From positions 36,564,001 through 36,628,000 of the forward strand of contig NC_072806.1 of assembly GCF_028583425.1 (NCBI RefSeq): DNA of 64,000 nucleotides, read 5' to 3'. This document shows, piece after piece, positions 11,814-22,395 of this stretch. Positions within the stretch are counted from its first letter, which is position 1; each line of letters starts with the position of its first letter. A program made the position numbers and the translations under genes. The notes under the pieces are model-generated. The model was not told the DNA's origin and did no database searches. It saw only the letters and a list, made by a program, of their open reading frames with translations. The stretch is from Eublepharis macularius. Taxonomy: Eukaryota; Chordata; Lepidosauria; Squamata; Eublepharidae.

Positions 11814-12018
11814 TAGGGTTGCCAGCCTCCAGGTGGTGGCTGGAGATCTCCCAGAACTACAACTTATCTCCAGGCAACAGAGACCAGTTCCCCTGGAGAA
11901 AATGGCTGCTCTCTGGCATTATATCCCACTGAGGCCCCTCTCCTTCCCCAATCCTGCCTTCTCCAGGCTCCACCCCCCAAATCTCCAGGAATTTCCCAAC
12001 CTGGTCCTGGCAACCCTG
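11814..12018 (-). mobile_element. hAT MITE 'GTTGCCAG', reverse copy in cluster
   Basis: Reverse orientation, flanked by TTCCTGAG (11806-11813) and TTCCCGAG (12019-12026), 7 of 8 matching. It is the last of five tightly packed members. Confidence 0.85.
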
Positions 12019-12236
12019 TTCCCGAGAACAGCATGAGGTAATTGCCCCCCCTTCTCCCACTAATGTGTCATTAAAGACGAGGTTGTAACGTGTGAAATGT
12101 TTTAATGAACTGAGCGTTTAAATTGGGACCAGCGTTTGTTTTGATTTGAATACTGGGTGGAACTAGGCCTCAAGTTTGCCAGGCAACCATGTTCTCAAGG
12201 CCTCCTCTCAGTTACAGGCACATGAGGGTAAACAAG

Positions 12237-12405
12237 GTTTAGAAGGTTTTATTAATTTTAAAGGTTTTTTTAGTAGGGCGTTTCACGTGGTTTTGAAGTG
12301 TTTGATACCTGATTATTTTGATAATGGATTATACTGACATTCGAGAGTGTTTTGATATTGTGAAGGCCAACGGCCATATACAATAAAATGAATCTGATCT
12401 GATCT
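12237..12405 (+). mobile_element. Short retroposon with 11-bp TSD
   Basis: A 169-bp insertion ending AATAAAATGAATCTGATCTGATCT is flanked by the direct repeat GGGTAAACAAG (12226-12236 and 12406-12416). It is the 3' end of a non-LTR element with an ATCTG-repeat tail. The family is not identified. Confidence 0.75.
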
Positions 12406-12526
12406 GGGTAAACAAGATGGATACAAGAAACGGCTTCATATTTTGTGCAGAGAACACCCCCCCCCTTCCCCTACCTGGATCAAACCTGCTCAGAAGTTAA
12501 GATTACTTTAGAATACCTTTATTTGA

Positions 12527-12731
12527 TAGGCTTTCCGGCTCCAGGTTGGGAAATGCCTGGAGATTTGGGGGTGGAGCCTGAGGAGGGCAGGGAGATCATC
12601 AGGGTATAAACGCTATAAAGTCAACTTTCCAAAGCAGCCATTTTCTTCTTGGGAATAGATCTTTGTTCAGTCTGGAGATCAGTTGTAATTCTAGGAGCTC
12701 CCCAGGCCCCACCTGGTGGATGGCAACCCTA
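12527..12731 (+). mobile_element. hAT MITE 'GTTGCCAG'
   Basis: Decayed left end (TAGGCTTTCCGGCTCCAGG), intact body, right end GGATGGCAACCCTA. No TSD is visible. Confidence 0.75.
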
Positions 12732-12885
12732 ACATGAGGATTCAGCGTCCCTAACCAAGTCCGTTCCTCGTCAGGATCATGGAGGCAGAACTAATATGGG
12801 AGGCATTTGGGGTTTTTTGTAAACACTGAAAAAGGTCACTATAGAATAAGTACTGAGGGTCTAAATTTCACAATATTCTGACCTT

Positions 12886-13045
12886 GGCCGATTCCAGACG
12901 GCCCTCCCCATCCCGAAACGTCCCCATCCCGAAACATCATTTTGCGATGTCGTGCAAAACTCGCGTGAGAAAATGCGATATTTTGCGTTTTCCGCGCGAC
13001 GATGCACAACGTTTCGGGATGGGGAGGGCCGTCTGGAATCGGCCC
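12886..13045. mobile_element. Palindromic element with 36-bp inverted repeats
   Basis: The ends GGCCGATTCCAGACGGCCC and GGGCCGTCTGGAATCGGCC are exact complements, and the match extends to GGGATGGGGA. CTT flanks both sides, a possible 3-bp TSD (PIF/Harbinger-like). The interior is CpG-rich (CGCGTGAG, CGCGCGACG), which suggests a recent insertion. Confidence 0.75.
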
Positions 13046-13274
13046 TTGTGTCCTTTCCCATGTCATGTCCTCCTGACCACCTCCACAGATCCTGCTGTCT
13101 ACCAGACCCATTCCCTGCAAATTCCCAGTCACATGGTGAGGGAAATTTAGTTCAGCTTAGTTTAAACTTCCCCTGCTTAAACATACCTGGGAATTCAGTT
13201 CTGAGCGCAGGACTTGGCCAGAGCACCTCTGTTAGTCAGGACCTGTGGCAGCCGTGGGTGGGTGGCTGAGCGAG

Positions 13275-13291
13275 CGTGTGTGTGTGTGTGT
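13275..13291. repeat. (GT)n microsatellite
   Basis: A short GT dinucleotide run, GTGTGTGTGTGTGTGTGT-like. Similar short GT runs are at about 57831-57843 and 59552-59562. Confidence 0.8.
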
Positions 13292-13479
13292 TATGAGGCC
13301 AATGTGTTGTGTAGTTTGGCCCTTAGCCATAATGATCTTCAGCTGGGTTGAGGTCTGTGGCTTCGGGTAATTCCACAGTGGACCTGCCTGTCTGCATGTC
13401 CAAATGCCTCTTTGGTGCTGGATGAGGGGGAATGTTTGCTTAATGCAATGGTGGCCACATTTTTTTATGAAAACAAAAC

Positions 13480-13780
13480 CAGGGCTGTTTTTCTGGGAAA
13501 AGAGGTGGTGGAACTCAGTGGTGGAACTCAGGACCGCACAATGACGTCACTTTGGGTCAGCTGGAACAAGGGGGGAGTTTTTTTCAAGTTTAAATCACCC
13601 TTGGTGAAAATGGTCACATGGCCAGTGGCCCCACCTCCTGATCTCCAGACAGAGGGGAGTTTAGATTGCCCTCCGTGCCTCTCTGTCTGGAGATCATGGG
13701 GCGGAGCCACTGGCCATGTGATCATTTTTAAGAGGTGCCTGAACTCTGTTCCACCGCGTTCCAGCTGAAAAAAAGCCCTG
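13480..13780. mobile_element. Palindromic hAT MITE copy 2
   Basis: Same termini, with an 8-bp TSD AACAAAAC at 13472-13479 and 13781-13788. It keeps the GACGTCAC block also present in copy 1, so it belongs to the longer form. Confidence 0.92.
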
Positions 13781-14754
13781 AACAAAACAACTGATACTAC
13801 CTCATAATCATAAGAATCAAGCATGGCAGGTATTCAAAGGGGGGCCATGTGTGGTATTAGTCACCATGCACCTCTCTCCCAAGACCTATGGTCATTTGTT
13901 GCTTCCCTTCATTTTTTAACCTTCTGAGGATTTTGGCTTTGTTTGGATAGGAGCCTTTTAAAAAAATGCAATAGTTTTTAAAGCCAAGAGCTTCTATTCA
14001 GAGGGGAATTTGGAAGCCATTTGTTGTTAGTTCTGTTGTGTGACTGTGCGGATGAGTTTATGAAGCCTGCGGAGAATTATCTACAAAATGGTAAGAGAGC
14101 TGGCCAACCACGAAAGGGGGAGAAAGAATCTTGGCTGCAGTTTCCTCGCTGTTCGGTGATTTGCAGCCATGTGTAAAACACTCTATAAAAATAATTGGTT
14201 AGTGATGGCCTGTCTGCTGTCTTGGTAGCAGAAAGGGCACTGCTTCTGACACCAGCAAGCCCTGAGTCATGGCTTATAACAATCTGGGTTCAAGCAGCTG
14301 GATCAGTATCCTGTGATTCATGGGCTAGGCAAGACTAGCTTGCTGTGGGAAAACTGATAAAGTAGCATACACAATAAATGAAATAAACGCTTGTGTCAGC
14401 TCCAGCCCGCCCCCCCCTCCCCGCTGAGGAGGTTCACTGCATCTCTGCATGGTACTCTGTTCTAAGCTTAGCTCCTTCTCTTACCACTATCAGAAATAGT
14501 TGCCTGCTGCATCTGTGGATGAGTCACTAGAAGATGCCAAACCCAAGAATCTTCCAGGGATCTTCCCAGATCTACCTGGGAAATCCAGAAATCCAGGCAA
14601 TGGGCTCATCGGAGGGATGGACATGCTTACCCACATGAAATCAAACTTGAAGGAGCAGGACAAGGAAAAAAGTCTCCAAATTAAAATTTAAATTACAGAG
14701 GAAAAAACATGCTTCAGATGTTGGAGAAACACTACCTCAGACATTGAGGGATTT

Positions 14755-15056
14755 ACTATGCAGCCAGAGTGGTAAGCTGCAGTACTGCAGCCTAAGCTCT
14801 GCTCACGACCTGAGTTTGATCCTGGCAGAAGCTGAGTTCAGGTAGCCAGCTCAAGGTTGACTCAGCCTTCCATCCTTCTGAGGTTGGTAAAATGAGTCCC
14901 CAGTTTCCTGGGGGTAAAGTGTAGATGACTGGGGAAGGCAATGGCAAATCACCCTGTAAAAAGTCTGCCAAGAAAATATCATAATGTGATGTCCCCCCAT
15001 GGGTCAGTAATGACTTGGTGCTTGCACAGGAGACTACCTTTACCTTTACCTTACAG
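14755..15056 (+). repeat. tRNA-derived SINE with (ACCTTT)n tail
   Basis: The head has a B-box-like GAGTTTGATCC. The body is GGGGAAGGCAATGGCAAATC, CCATGGGTCAGTAATGAC, GTGCTTGCACAGG. The tail is CTACCTTTACCTTTACC. This is a third SINE type in the window. Confidence 0.8.
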
Positions 15057-15267
15057 AGGGGGTAGCTGTTCTCTCAGCCAATGCTCAGCTGATCAGAGGG
15101 TGAAGTGAAGAGATGAATCCCAAACTCATCTTAGTTTTAAAAAAGCATTTTGTATATTCACCAAAACCCATCTTTATAACACATATGCAGCATTAGCCAA
15201 AGACTGGTAGCTTGCCTGTAGCTTGTTGTTATCCCTAAGGTGCCCCTTGGACATGGCAAATTGCTGT

Positions 15268-15487
15268 TTGGTTTTTTTTAACCTCATTTCTACCCCACTT
15301 TTCTCTGATATGGGGACTCAAAGCTGCTTATGTCATTCTCTCATTTTATCCTCACAACAACCCTGTGAGGTAGAGTGGGCTGAGAGTGCATGACTGGCCC
15401 AAGATAACCCATGAGCCTCCATGGCAGAGTGACTTCTTCCATATTCTGATCTGATTCCCTTACCACTACACCGTGTTGGCTGTCATG
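15268..15487 (-). repeat. tRNA-derived SINE, reverse copy
   Basis: Same family as 5385-5620: CCCACTTTTCTCTG, then CCTCACAACAACCCTGTGAGG, GACTGGCCCAAG, then the reversed tRNA head ending near 15487. Confidence 0.75.
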
Positions 15488-16823
15488 GCAAATGCAGGTT
15501 ATTGTAAATAAGCTATACCACAGTGACCGTCATAAAGCAATGGATCCTACTGAAATCAAAGCCGCCAAATTCCACCTCCCCCCCGCCCCAGTTGGGCTTG
15601 TAGACGATCCATGATCAGCCAGCCTGATTAGAGTATTGGATTAGTATCTGGGAGGCCCAGTTCAACTCCCCGCTATGGTCTGAATCTTATTGCTTTGAGG
15701 CTTATATTCAAATAAATTAGGGCCAAAGGAAATCATAGTATTTTTTTTAAGGGAGAGGGATTGGTCGGGAGGTAAGTGAAGACTCCACACACCTTCTGGA
15801 AAACACCTACAGGCAAGCTGGCTCCAGATGCTCTGAAGGAATTCTGAATTCACCCAGTGAGGTAAACAGCTGGGCAAACCTAAATCTTCTGTATCTGCTC
15901 AAAGAGGACATTTTGTCCTTGTTTTCTCCCCGAGTAACATCAAAACCATAAATGTACAGTGAGGGACAGTTGCCAGCTTCCTGTGGTAAGGAAAGCTGGA
16001 ACGGTCCTGGCTTCTCTCTAGCTCTGAAAGGCACGTGTTTCTCCTGTCAGAATCCAGTGGCTTTCAAGCTGTCTCTCATTGCTCCTTTTGGTATCCGCCT
16101 TCGTTCATGCTTGTCAAGAGACAACTGTCTGGCCTACTTGGAGTCTCAGATGCTGGGATGAAGGACGGAAAGCAGCCATTGCCCTTAATACCCTGCAGCT
16201 GACTGCACGGTGCTGTATGTCACACAGTAAGTAGGTGACGTTGGACCAGAAAGAAAGGGAGTCAGCTTAGATCATGTCTGCTTGACATCCTTCCTCTTCC
16301 AGTCTTATAAGCAGGAGACACTGGCTACGTTTTAAAAACTGTGTTCTGGGGAACCCTTAGAATCTGGTTCGGCAATTGAGAGAGAAGCTGGGACTATGGC
16401 TCGGGGCAGTTATTTTGGCATGCACAAAATGCCAAGTTCGATCTCATCTCCGGTTAAAAGGAACACCAGTAGTAAGACTTTGAAAAACCTATTTTTCCTG
16501 ACACTTTGAATAACTGTTATTGTAAGTTTAAATGCAGGCTTCTGAGGAAAGGAGGAGAGGTGCTGGATGGGTGAATGGAGCGTGACATGATTGGGCAGTA
16601 GCTGTGCCTGAGGGAGTGGAGTGAGCTGCAATTTTTAGCCAGAGAGCTGAGGGAAGAGGTGGTCAATCAGTCTTTGGGAGTCTCCAAGAAAGGATTCTGG
16701 CTAAATCAGGCAAACCGTGTGGAAGCCTGAGACCCTAATTCTGTTTAAGTCAGGCAAACTATGTGTGAGCCTGGGTTGAGCTGTGTGTATCTGAGAGATT
16801 ATTCTAACTAGGTCAGGCAAGCT

Positions 16824-17160
16824 TAGGGTTGCCAGGTCCCGCGAGTCCCCCAGTGGGAGACTGAGACCCCAGCACTTACCCTGCGAAGTGCCGAGTCTCT
16901 ATCTTTGTGCGCACGCTCCCAGCGTGCGTGATGACATCACTTCCAGGAAGTGACATCACACAGGTCAAAGGGCGGCCTGGAGGCTGAATCACCCCCCTGT
17001 GGGCCCTCCTGAAATAGGCACGACGCGCCACCCGGGGGGGCGCCACGCCGCCGGGGGTACGCCACGGGGGGCGCACCCCCCGCTGGCTAGGTAAGTGGGG
17101 GCGGAGGGAGGAGGTGGGAGCAGGGGATCCCCCACCCCGGATGGGGGAATGGCAAGCCTA
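16824..17160. mobile_element. GC-rich hAT-like MITE, copy 1
   Basis: The TAGGGTTGCCAGGTCCC and GGAATGGCAAGCCTA termini are flanked by GGCAAGCT and GGTAAACT (6 of 8). The interior is CpG-rich and has paired TGACATCACTTCC blocks. Confidence 0.7.
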
Positions 17161-17322
17161 GGTAAACTGTGTAGGAGAGCCTGAGGGATGCTGTGTCTGT
17201 GGAGATGAGATGAGATGAGAGTTTAGTCTTGTCGTGTCGAAGGCTTTCACGGCCGGAGAACGATGGTTGTTGTGGGTTTTCCGGGCTGTATTGCCGTGGT
17301 CTTGGCATTGTAGTTCCTGACG

Positions 17323-17353
17323 TTTCGCCAGCAGCTGTGGCTGGCATCTTCAG
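17323..17353 (-). ncRNA. Hammerhead-like core, arm 1
   Basis: The minus strand reads CTGAAGA, T, a 6-bp stem GCCAGC/GCTGGC with a 7-nt loop, then GAAA. It has the order and conserved bases of a hammerhead core, apart from one extra base before the stem. Confidence 0.4.
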
Positions 17354-17422
17354 AGGTGTAGCACCAAAAGACAGAGATCTCTCAGTGTCACAGTGAGATC
17401 TCTGTCTTTTAGTGCTACACCT

Positions 17423-17452
17423 CTGAAGATGCAGCCACAGCTGCTGGCGAAA
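17423..17452 (+). ncRNA. Hammerhead-like core, arm 2
   Basis: Plus-strand twin of the motif at 17323-17353, with one base lost in the left side of the stem. Confidence 0.35.
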
Positions 17453-18469
17453 CGTCAGGAACTACAATGCCAAGACCACGGCAATACAGCCCAGAAAACC
17501 CACAACAACCAGAGTTTAGTCTGTTTAGTAAAGATCTGTGTGGAAAACTAGTCTGTGTGACCGAGTCTGTGGATATATCTTCAAGGAGAGATAATTATTT
17601 TTGAAACCACCAAGTTTAAGAGTTATTTTGAAACCAGTACAGTTATCAAAACTCTGCAACCATCACACTTACGTACTTATAAATTCTACTTTTAAGGGAA
17701 AAAATGCCACTTTTTAACCTCACCACCGCCCTCACTTGCTGACTGTTCTGTCAACAAGCCTTTTATAACAAGCCTTCCTATATTACAAGGCCTTTGGTGC
17801 AGCGAAAACCCTTGGAGAGAGTCAGGAAAGCAGTAAGATATTGGTCACACAAGCAAAAATGGGAAAGGTTTCTTGAGGTAAAATCCTGAGTAAAACAAAG
17901 AGTGTTGGTTGTGTGACCGGGGCCTTCTTGAGGTATAAGTAAGGTGGAGCTGCATTAAAGGTCCGAAGGCAACACTAAATCATTACAACCACTTTCAGCA
18001 ATAAATTAATGGCAATGCAAACGAAAAAATGAGATCATTGGCACATAAGAAATGAAAATGCACTCTGTTTCCAAAATCCAATGATTTCAGAATAAGCTTG
18101 GGGCGGGTGGGGGGGGGGAACAGCTGGGGCTTCCAACACATGCACCCACGCTGGTTGACAAGGCAGGTTAATTGCGCTAGAATTAGTTCTTCCGTTATGT
18201 GTAGGAAGGAACCTCTCTCATTCTCTCAGATGCCAGGAAATTCACTCCAAAGCAGTTTCAGAACTTCTTTACCCACACTTAAAACAGGGAGTGGAAGATC
18301 TCCAAAACATTTCTTTACTCCATTTCTTTCCCAAAGTTTATTAATCTCATATCTGAGGGTATCAACTTCAAGAAAGATTTGAGCTAAAATTAATTTCATT
18401 GGAAGAAAAAGTGATACTCATTTTTAAAACATTCCCCCTTCCCCATTTTTTAAAATTTTGTGAGTATTC

Positions 18470-19229
18470 TAGGGTTCTCATCCCCCCCCCCCGCTCGGTA
18501 CGGGGGATCTCCCGATCCCACCCTCCCTCCCCCGCGCCCACTTACCTGGCCAGCGGGTGTGTGTGCTTCCTGGGGTGCCCCCTCCCCAGGCGGCACGGCA
18601 CACCTCTGGGTGTGGGGCGCTCTCCCACGCCACGAGAGCAGGCAGCGGCAGAGAGAAAGCAGGCGGCGTTTGCAAGAGCACGCCACTCTCACTGCCACTG
18701 CTGCGGCTGCCGCGGCTCGCTCTCTCGCTGTGGCCGCCGCCACCCCTCTGCAGCTGGCGCCGGCAGGGACAAGGGGAGCAGCGAGAGAGCGATCTGTGGT
18801 GGCCACAGCCTGCTCTCTCGCCGCCTTCGCCACCATGCCCCTTGTCCCTGCCGACGCGGGCAGCACAGGGGCAGCTGCAGCCATGGCGAGAGAGAGACTG
18901 CCGCTGCCCCTGTGCTGCCCGTGCCGGCAGGGAAAAGGGGCGCGGCAGTGGCGAGAGAGAGAGAGAGCTGCCCGCTCTCTCTGCCCAATGTCAGAGTATC
19001 AGTATTCTTGTCAGTTTTCTAGCCAGAGTCACATCGTATTAACATGCCATATTAACATATTAACCTGGCACACGCGATGCATCATCCCTGTGTGATGATG
19101 TCACTCTGGAAGTGCCGTCATCATGCATCCTGGGAGCGCGCGGGGGGGGCACAACAGGAAAAGCGCCAAGGAGGTAGGAGCCAGCATCCCAGTCTCCCGC
19201 TGGGAGTCTTGAGGGACCTGGCAACCCTA
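18470..19229. mobile_element. GC-rich hAT-like MITE, copy 2, with internal GC repeats
   Basis: The ends TAGGGTTCTCATCC and GACCTGGCAACCCTA match the family. The flanks GAGTATTC and GACTACGC agree at 5 of 8 bases. About 18640-18975 is a mosaic of direct and inverted copies of GCAGCACAGGGGC, GCGAGAGAG and CCTGCCGACGC-like units. The mosaic creates overlapping open frames of up to 211 codons on both strands. None has codon bias or a family motif. Confidence 0.65.
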
Positions 19230-19334
19230 GACTACGCAGATCTCAAAAAGCAAAAGTTCAAGCATCACATTGCGACGTTCAACTGTTATGTTCTGTCTAG
19301 ACCGAGGCAACAAAATCACAATAATTTTAAAAGC

Positions 19335-20400
19335 CCTGACAAGACTGATTTTAATTTATTTTAAAACATTTGTATGCCATGTTTCTACCCAAATAAGTTC
19401 CACAATGTGACGAACATTAAAACCTTTAAAAATTTAAAACATTTTAAGAAGCATAAAAATTCAATAAAACACACACAAACACAATACAAATAACATAGAG
19501 GAAATCCAATAACAGTTATTGGGGATCTGCAAAACAGAACAGGTCTTCCTCTGCTGGCAGAAGACCGCAATAGAAGGGGACAGAATGATCTCCCTGGCGA
19601 GGGAATGCTGAAGTTTTGGTGCCATAACTGAAAAGGCCCTTTCTTAGGTTGTGCCCTGTTTAGCCTCAGATAGCAGGGACACCCTGAGTGAACAGGGAGA
19701 TTCATATGGGAGAAGGCATTTCTTCAGGTATGCTGGCCCCAGTTTGGTGTATGCTGGCCCCAGTTTGGTATAGTGGTTAAGAGTGTGGGACTCTAATCTG
19801 GAGAACTGGGTTTGATTCCCCACTCCTCCACTTGAAGCAAGCTGAGTGACCTTGGGTCAGTCACAGCTTCTAGGAGCTCTCTCAGCCCCACCCACCTTAC
19901 AGGGTGTTTGTTGTTGTGGTGATAATAATGACATGCATTGGAAACCACTCTGAGTGGGTGTTAAGTCATCCTGAAGGGCGGTATATAAATCAAATGTTGT
20001 TGTTATTATTATTTTAGGCTTTAAAGGTCAATACTAGCACCTTGAATTGGGCCCAGAAGCAAACTGGGAGCTAATGCAGATGAAACAATGGTATGGTCCC
20101 TACAGCCTGCTCCAGTCAGCATTCAGAACCTACTGTAGCTTCCAGACAGTCTTCAAAGGCAGCCCCATGTAGATCACATTGCAGTAATCTAATTTAGATG
20201 TTACCAGGATTTGTTCTATAGTGGCAAGATCTGTCTTGTTCAGGAAGGTCCTCAGCTGGCTCACTGAAGCTGAAAGGCACTCCTGGCCACCGCTGCCGCC
20301 TGTTTATTCCGCAATGGCTTAACCTCACTCCTGATCTCCGATGTTTTTCTGTTCAGGAAGGCAGACACCAATGGGTCCTGTGAAGATCAGGCAGCATGTA
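19335..20400 (-). repeat. CR1/L2-like LINE 3' region, reverse, split by a SINE
   Basis: The reverse complement ends in a typical LINE 3' tail (GGTAGAAACATGGCATACAA, then AT-rich). The plus strand contains AGCACCTTGAATTGGGCCC and CACATTGCAGTAATCTAAT, blocks common to squamate LINE 3' regions. A Sauria SINE at 19756-20014 interrupts it. Confidence 0.55.
19756..20014 (+). repeat. Sauria SINE inside a LINE
   Basis: Full head-core-tail structure ending TGTTGTTGTTATTATT. It is preceded by a short repeat of ATGCTGGCCCCAGTTTGGT that may be part of its target duplication. Confidence 0.88.
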
Positions 20401-21074
20401 ATACTAAGAAAGGTGATTGCAGGAAGGGGGAGAAGAACCAGAAACAATTTAAAAAAGAAATGTGGTTCTTAAGGACTAGATGCTTCATTATACTTAAACA
20501 AAACATATTTTCCTTAAGGGACAAGTATTGCTTTTCAAGTCTTGCAGAATGTTGCCAACGATAAATCAGTGGAATTAAATCTCTTATTGGGGGGGGGGGG
20601 GAACACTCAATTTCTTTCCTCCCTTGGCTCTCGTTTTATTCACTGTCTTTATTATTGCCCTTTTCATAGGCTTTGGTATTAACTCTTGGCTTCATATCCC
20701 ATTTCATACTGCCTTTTGATGTTTTGTGTAATTTTTTGTACATGTAGTTGGTTTTAATTGCATTTTTGAATTGTTGCAGCCAATTATATGGCAATTTGAA
20801 GGGGAATATACAAAGAGCAAATGATGCAAATCAGCACTTCCTCCCTTTGCTCATTTTAGGAAAGTAATTTAGCATCTCATTTGAACATTAGCTGGGGTGG
20901 GGGCTTCAGCAGCTTTGAGACACCATCAGGTGGGAATTGGGAAGACCCCCATTCAAAGATGATCCAAGGCATGACCTTGCGAGGTGGTTTTGTACCATCA
21001 GTTGTTGCATCTGCAATACGGGTTAACAAAGAAGTAATATTAATAAATGACATTACGAGCATTAATAAATAACA

Positions 21075-21250
21075 TTGAGTCAGACTAGAACTGGGGAAAG
21101 CCAGGTTCAAATCCAGTCACAAAGTGCATTGGAGAACCCTAAGTCTGTTACTTTTGACTAAGCCTACCTCACAGGGTTGTGTGGTTCAAACGAGAGAATC
21201 TCATACATGACTGAGTTCTTTAGAGGAAAGTTGGGATACAAATACTTCTA
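21075..21250 (+). repeat. tRNA-derived SINE fragment
   Basis: Box B AGGTTCAAATCC followed by CTACCTCACAGGGTTGTG and AGGAAAGTTGGGATACAAATA. This is the forward form of the family seen in reverse at 5385-5620. Confidence 0.7.
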
Positions 21251-21957
21251 TTGGCATTAACGATGCTATTAATATATGAAAATAATCCTTATCCAAGGCT
21301 TAAACTGTAGCTTGCTTAGCTTGTGTGTGTCTCTGGCTCTGAACACCCGAAGTATCTTGCATTGCCAAAGTCTGCCATCTCTTTTGATGCGACTCAGAGC
21401 CTTAAAAGTCTCTCGTTTCTAACAGTACATTTATTAGTTACACATTTTAGGTTTGGAGCACAAAAGCTGTAAAAATTAATAGACTTCAAAAGAGCAGGAA
21501 AATATCAAGGAAGCTTTGAACACAAATGAGCTCCCAACCCTAAAAGCTGAACTCTGAATAAATAAATTCAAGCAGGGTTGGGGGGGGGTGCTTTTTATGT
21601 GACTTTGTGGTTTCCATTCACCTTAATTGGAAGGGGCGGGGGAGATCCTCAAGACAACCGAGCAACTTGATCTGCTATCAAAGCTTGCAACAATACCAGG
21701 TTTGTTTCTGGATGAAGAAACTTGGCTTTAGAACCGCACCTGTTCAGATTCATCTCCTGAGAATAATAAGGGCAGAACGTCATATTCCAATTACAACGAT
21801 TATGAGCCCATGGCATTTATGCAGTGCCAGCCATGGTTGCTGATGCATCATCAACTTAATTCACATGGAATGCTATTGGAGTCAGTGGAAGAGCTACACT
21901 ACATTTGGACTTGGGGGATCATGACCAGGAGTGGAGGGAACTAGAATCTGGCAACCA

Positions 21958-22217
21958 CAGGGCTTTTTTTCAGGGGGAACGTGGGGGAACGGAGTTCCAG
22001 AACCTCTTGAAAATGGTCACATGGCTGGTGGCCCCGCCCCCTGATCTCCAGACAGAGGGGAGTTGAGATTGCCCTCCGTGCTGCTCGGCGGCGCGGAGGG
22101 CAATCTCAACTCCCCTCTGTCTGGAGATCAGGGGGTGGGGCCACCAGCCATGTGACCATTTTCTCTGAGGGCAACCCACTGAGTTCCACCACCTCTTTTC
22201 CCAGAAAAAAAGCCCTG
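21958..22217. mobile_element. Palindromic hAT MITE copy 3
   Basis: Short form, 260 bp, with a perfect TSD GGCAACCA at 21950-21957 and 22218-22225. The centre is a GC-rich hairpin with GCGGCGCGGAGGGC. Confidence 0.93.
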
Positions 22218-22225
22218 GGCAACCA

Positions 22226-22395
22226 TATTTTGAATCCCCACTCCACCATGGGAGCTCACTGGCTGTTCTGGGGTCCCTCACTTTCTCACCTGACCTACCT
22301 CCATTGTTTGTTGTGGGGAAATGGATGAGGGAGGCATGATATTGTAAACCACTTTGGCTCCCCATAGGGAAGAAAAATGGGGTGGGAATTTATAC
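22226..22395 (+). repeat. tRNA-derived SINE fragment
   Basis: TTTGAATCCCCACTCC (box B region), then TTGTTGTGGGG and GTAAACCACTTTGGCTCC. It lacks the head and begins at the edge of MITE copy 3. Confidence 0.6.

Larger units (their letters stand above)
17233..17514. mobile_element. Inverted-duplicate Penelope-like insertion
   Basis: Two nearly identical arms of about 130 bp lie head to head (centre near 17391). The whole is flanked by AGAGTTTAGTCT on both sides, a 12-bp TSD. Each arm holds a CTGAAGA-hairpin-GAAA block. Variable-length TSDs and inverted arrangement fit Penelope-like elements. The family name is from memory of similar reptile repeats. Confidence 0.65.
16495..17650 (+). mobile_element. 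LTR fragment of the gypsy-type element seen at 59.5 kb
   Basis: Blocks such as GGGTGAATGGAG, GTGGAGTGAGCTGC, AGGCAAACCGTGTGGAAGCCTGAG and GTGTGACCGAGTCTGTGG recur in order in the LTR at about 59550-60450. Two later insertions split it (16824-17160 and about 17233-17514). No coding part follows, so it is a solo or truncated LTR. Confidence 0.65.

Noticed and set aside
16824-17160. CpG island promoter
   Set aside because: The ends and internal blocks match a dispersed MITE family with three other copies in the window.
18399-19095. Overlapping frames of 144-211 codons on both strands, Ala/Arg/Cys-rich
   Set aside because: They arise from the GC-rich modules inside the MITE at 18470-19229. Both strands are open, as expected from composition.
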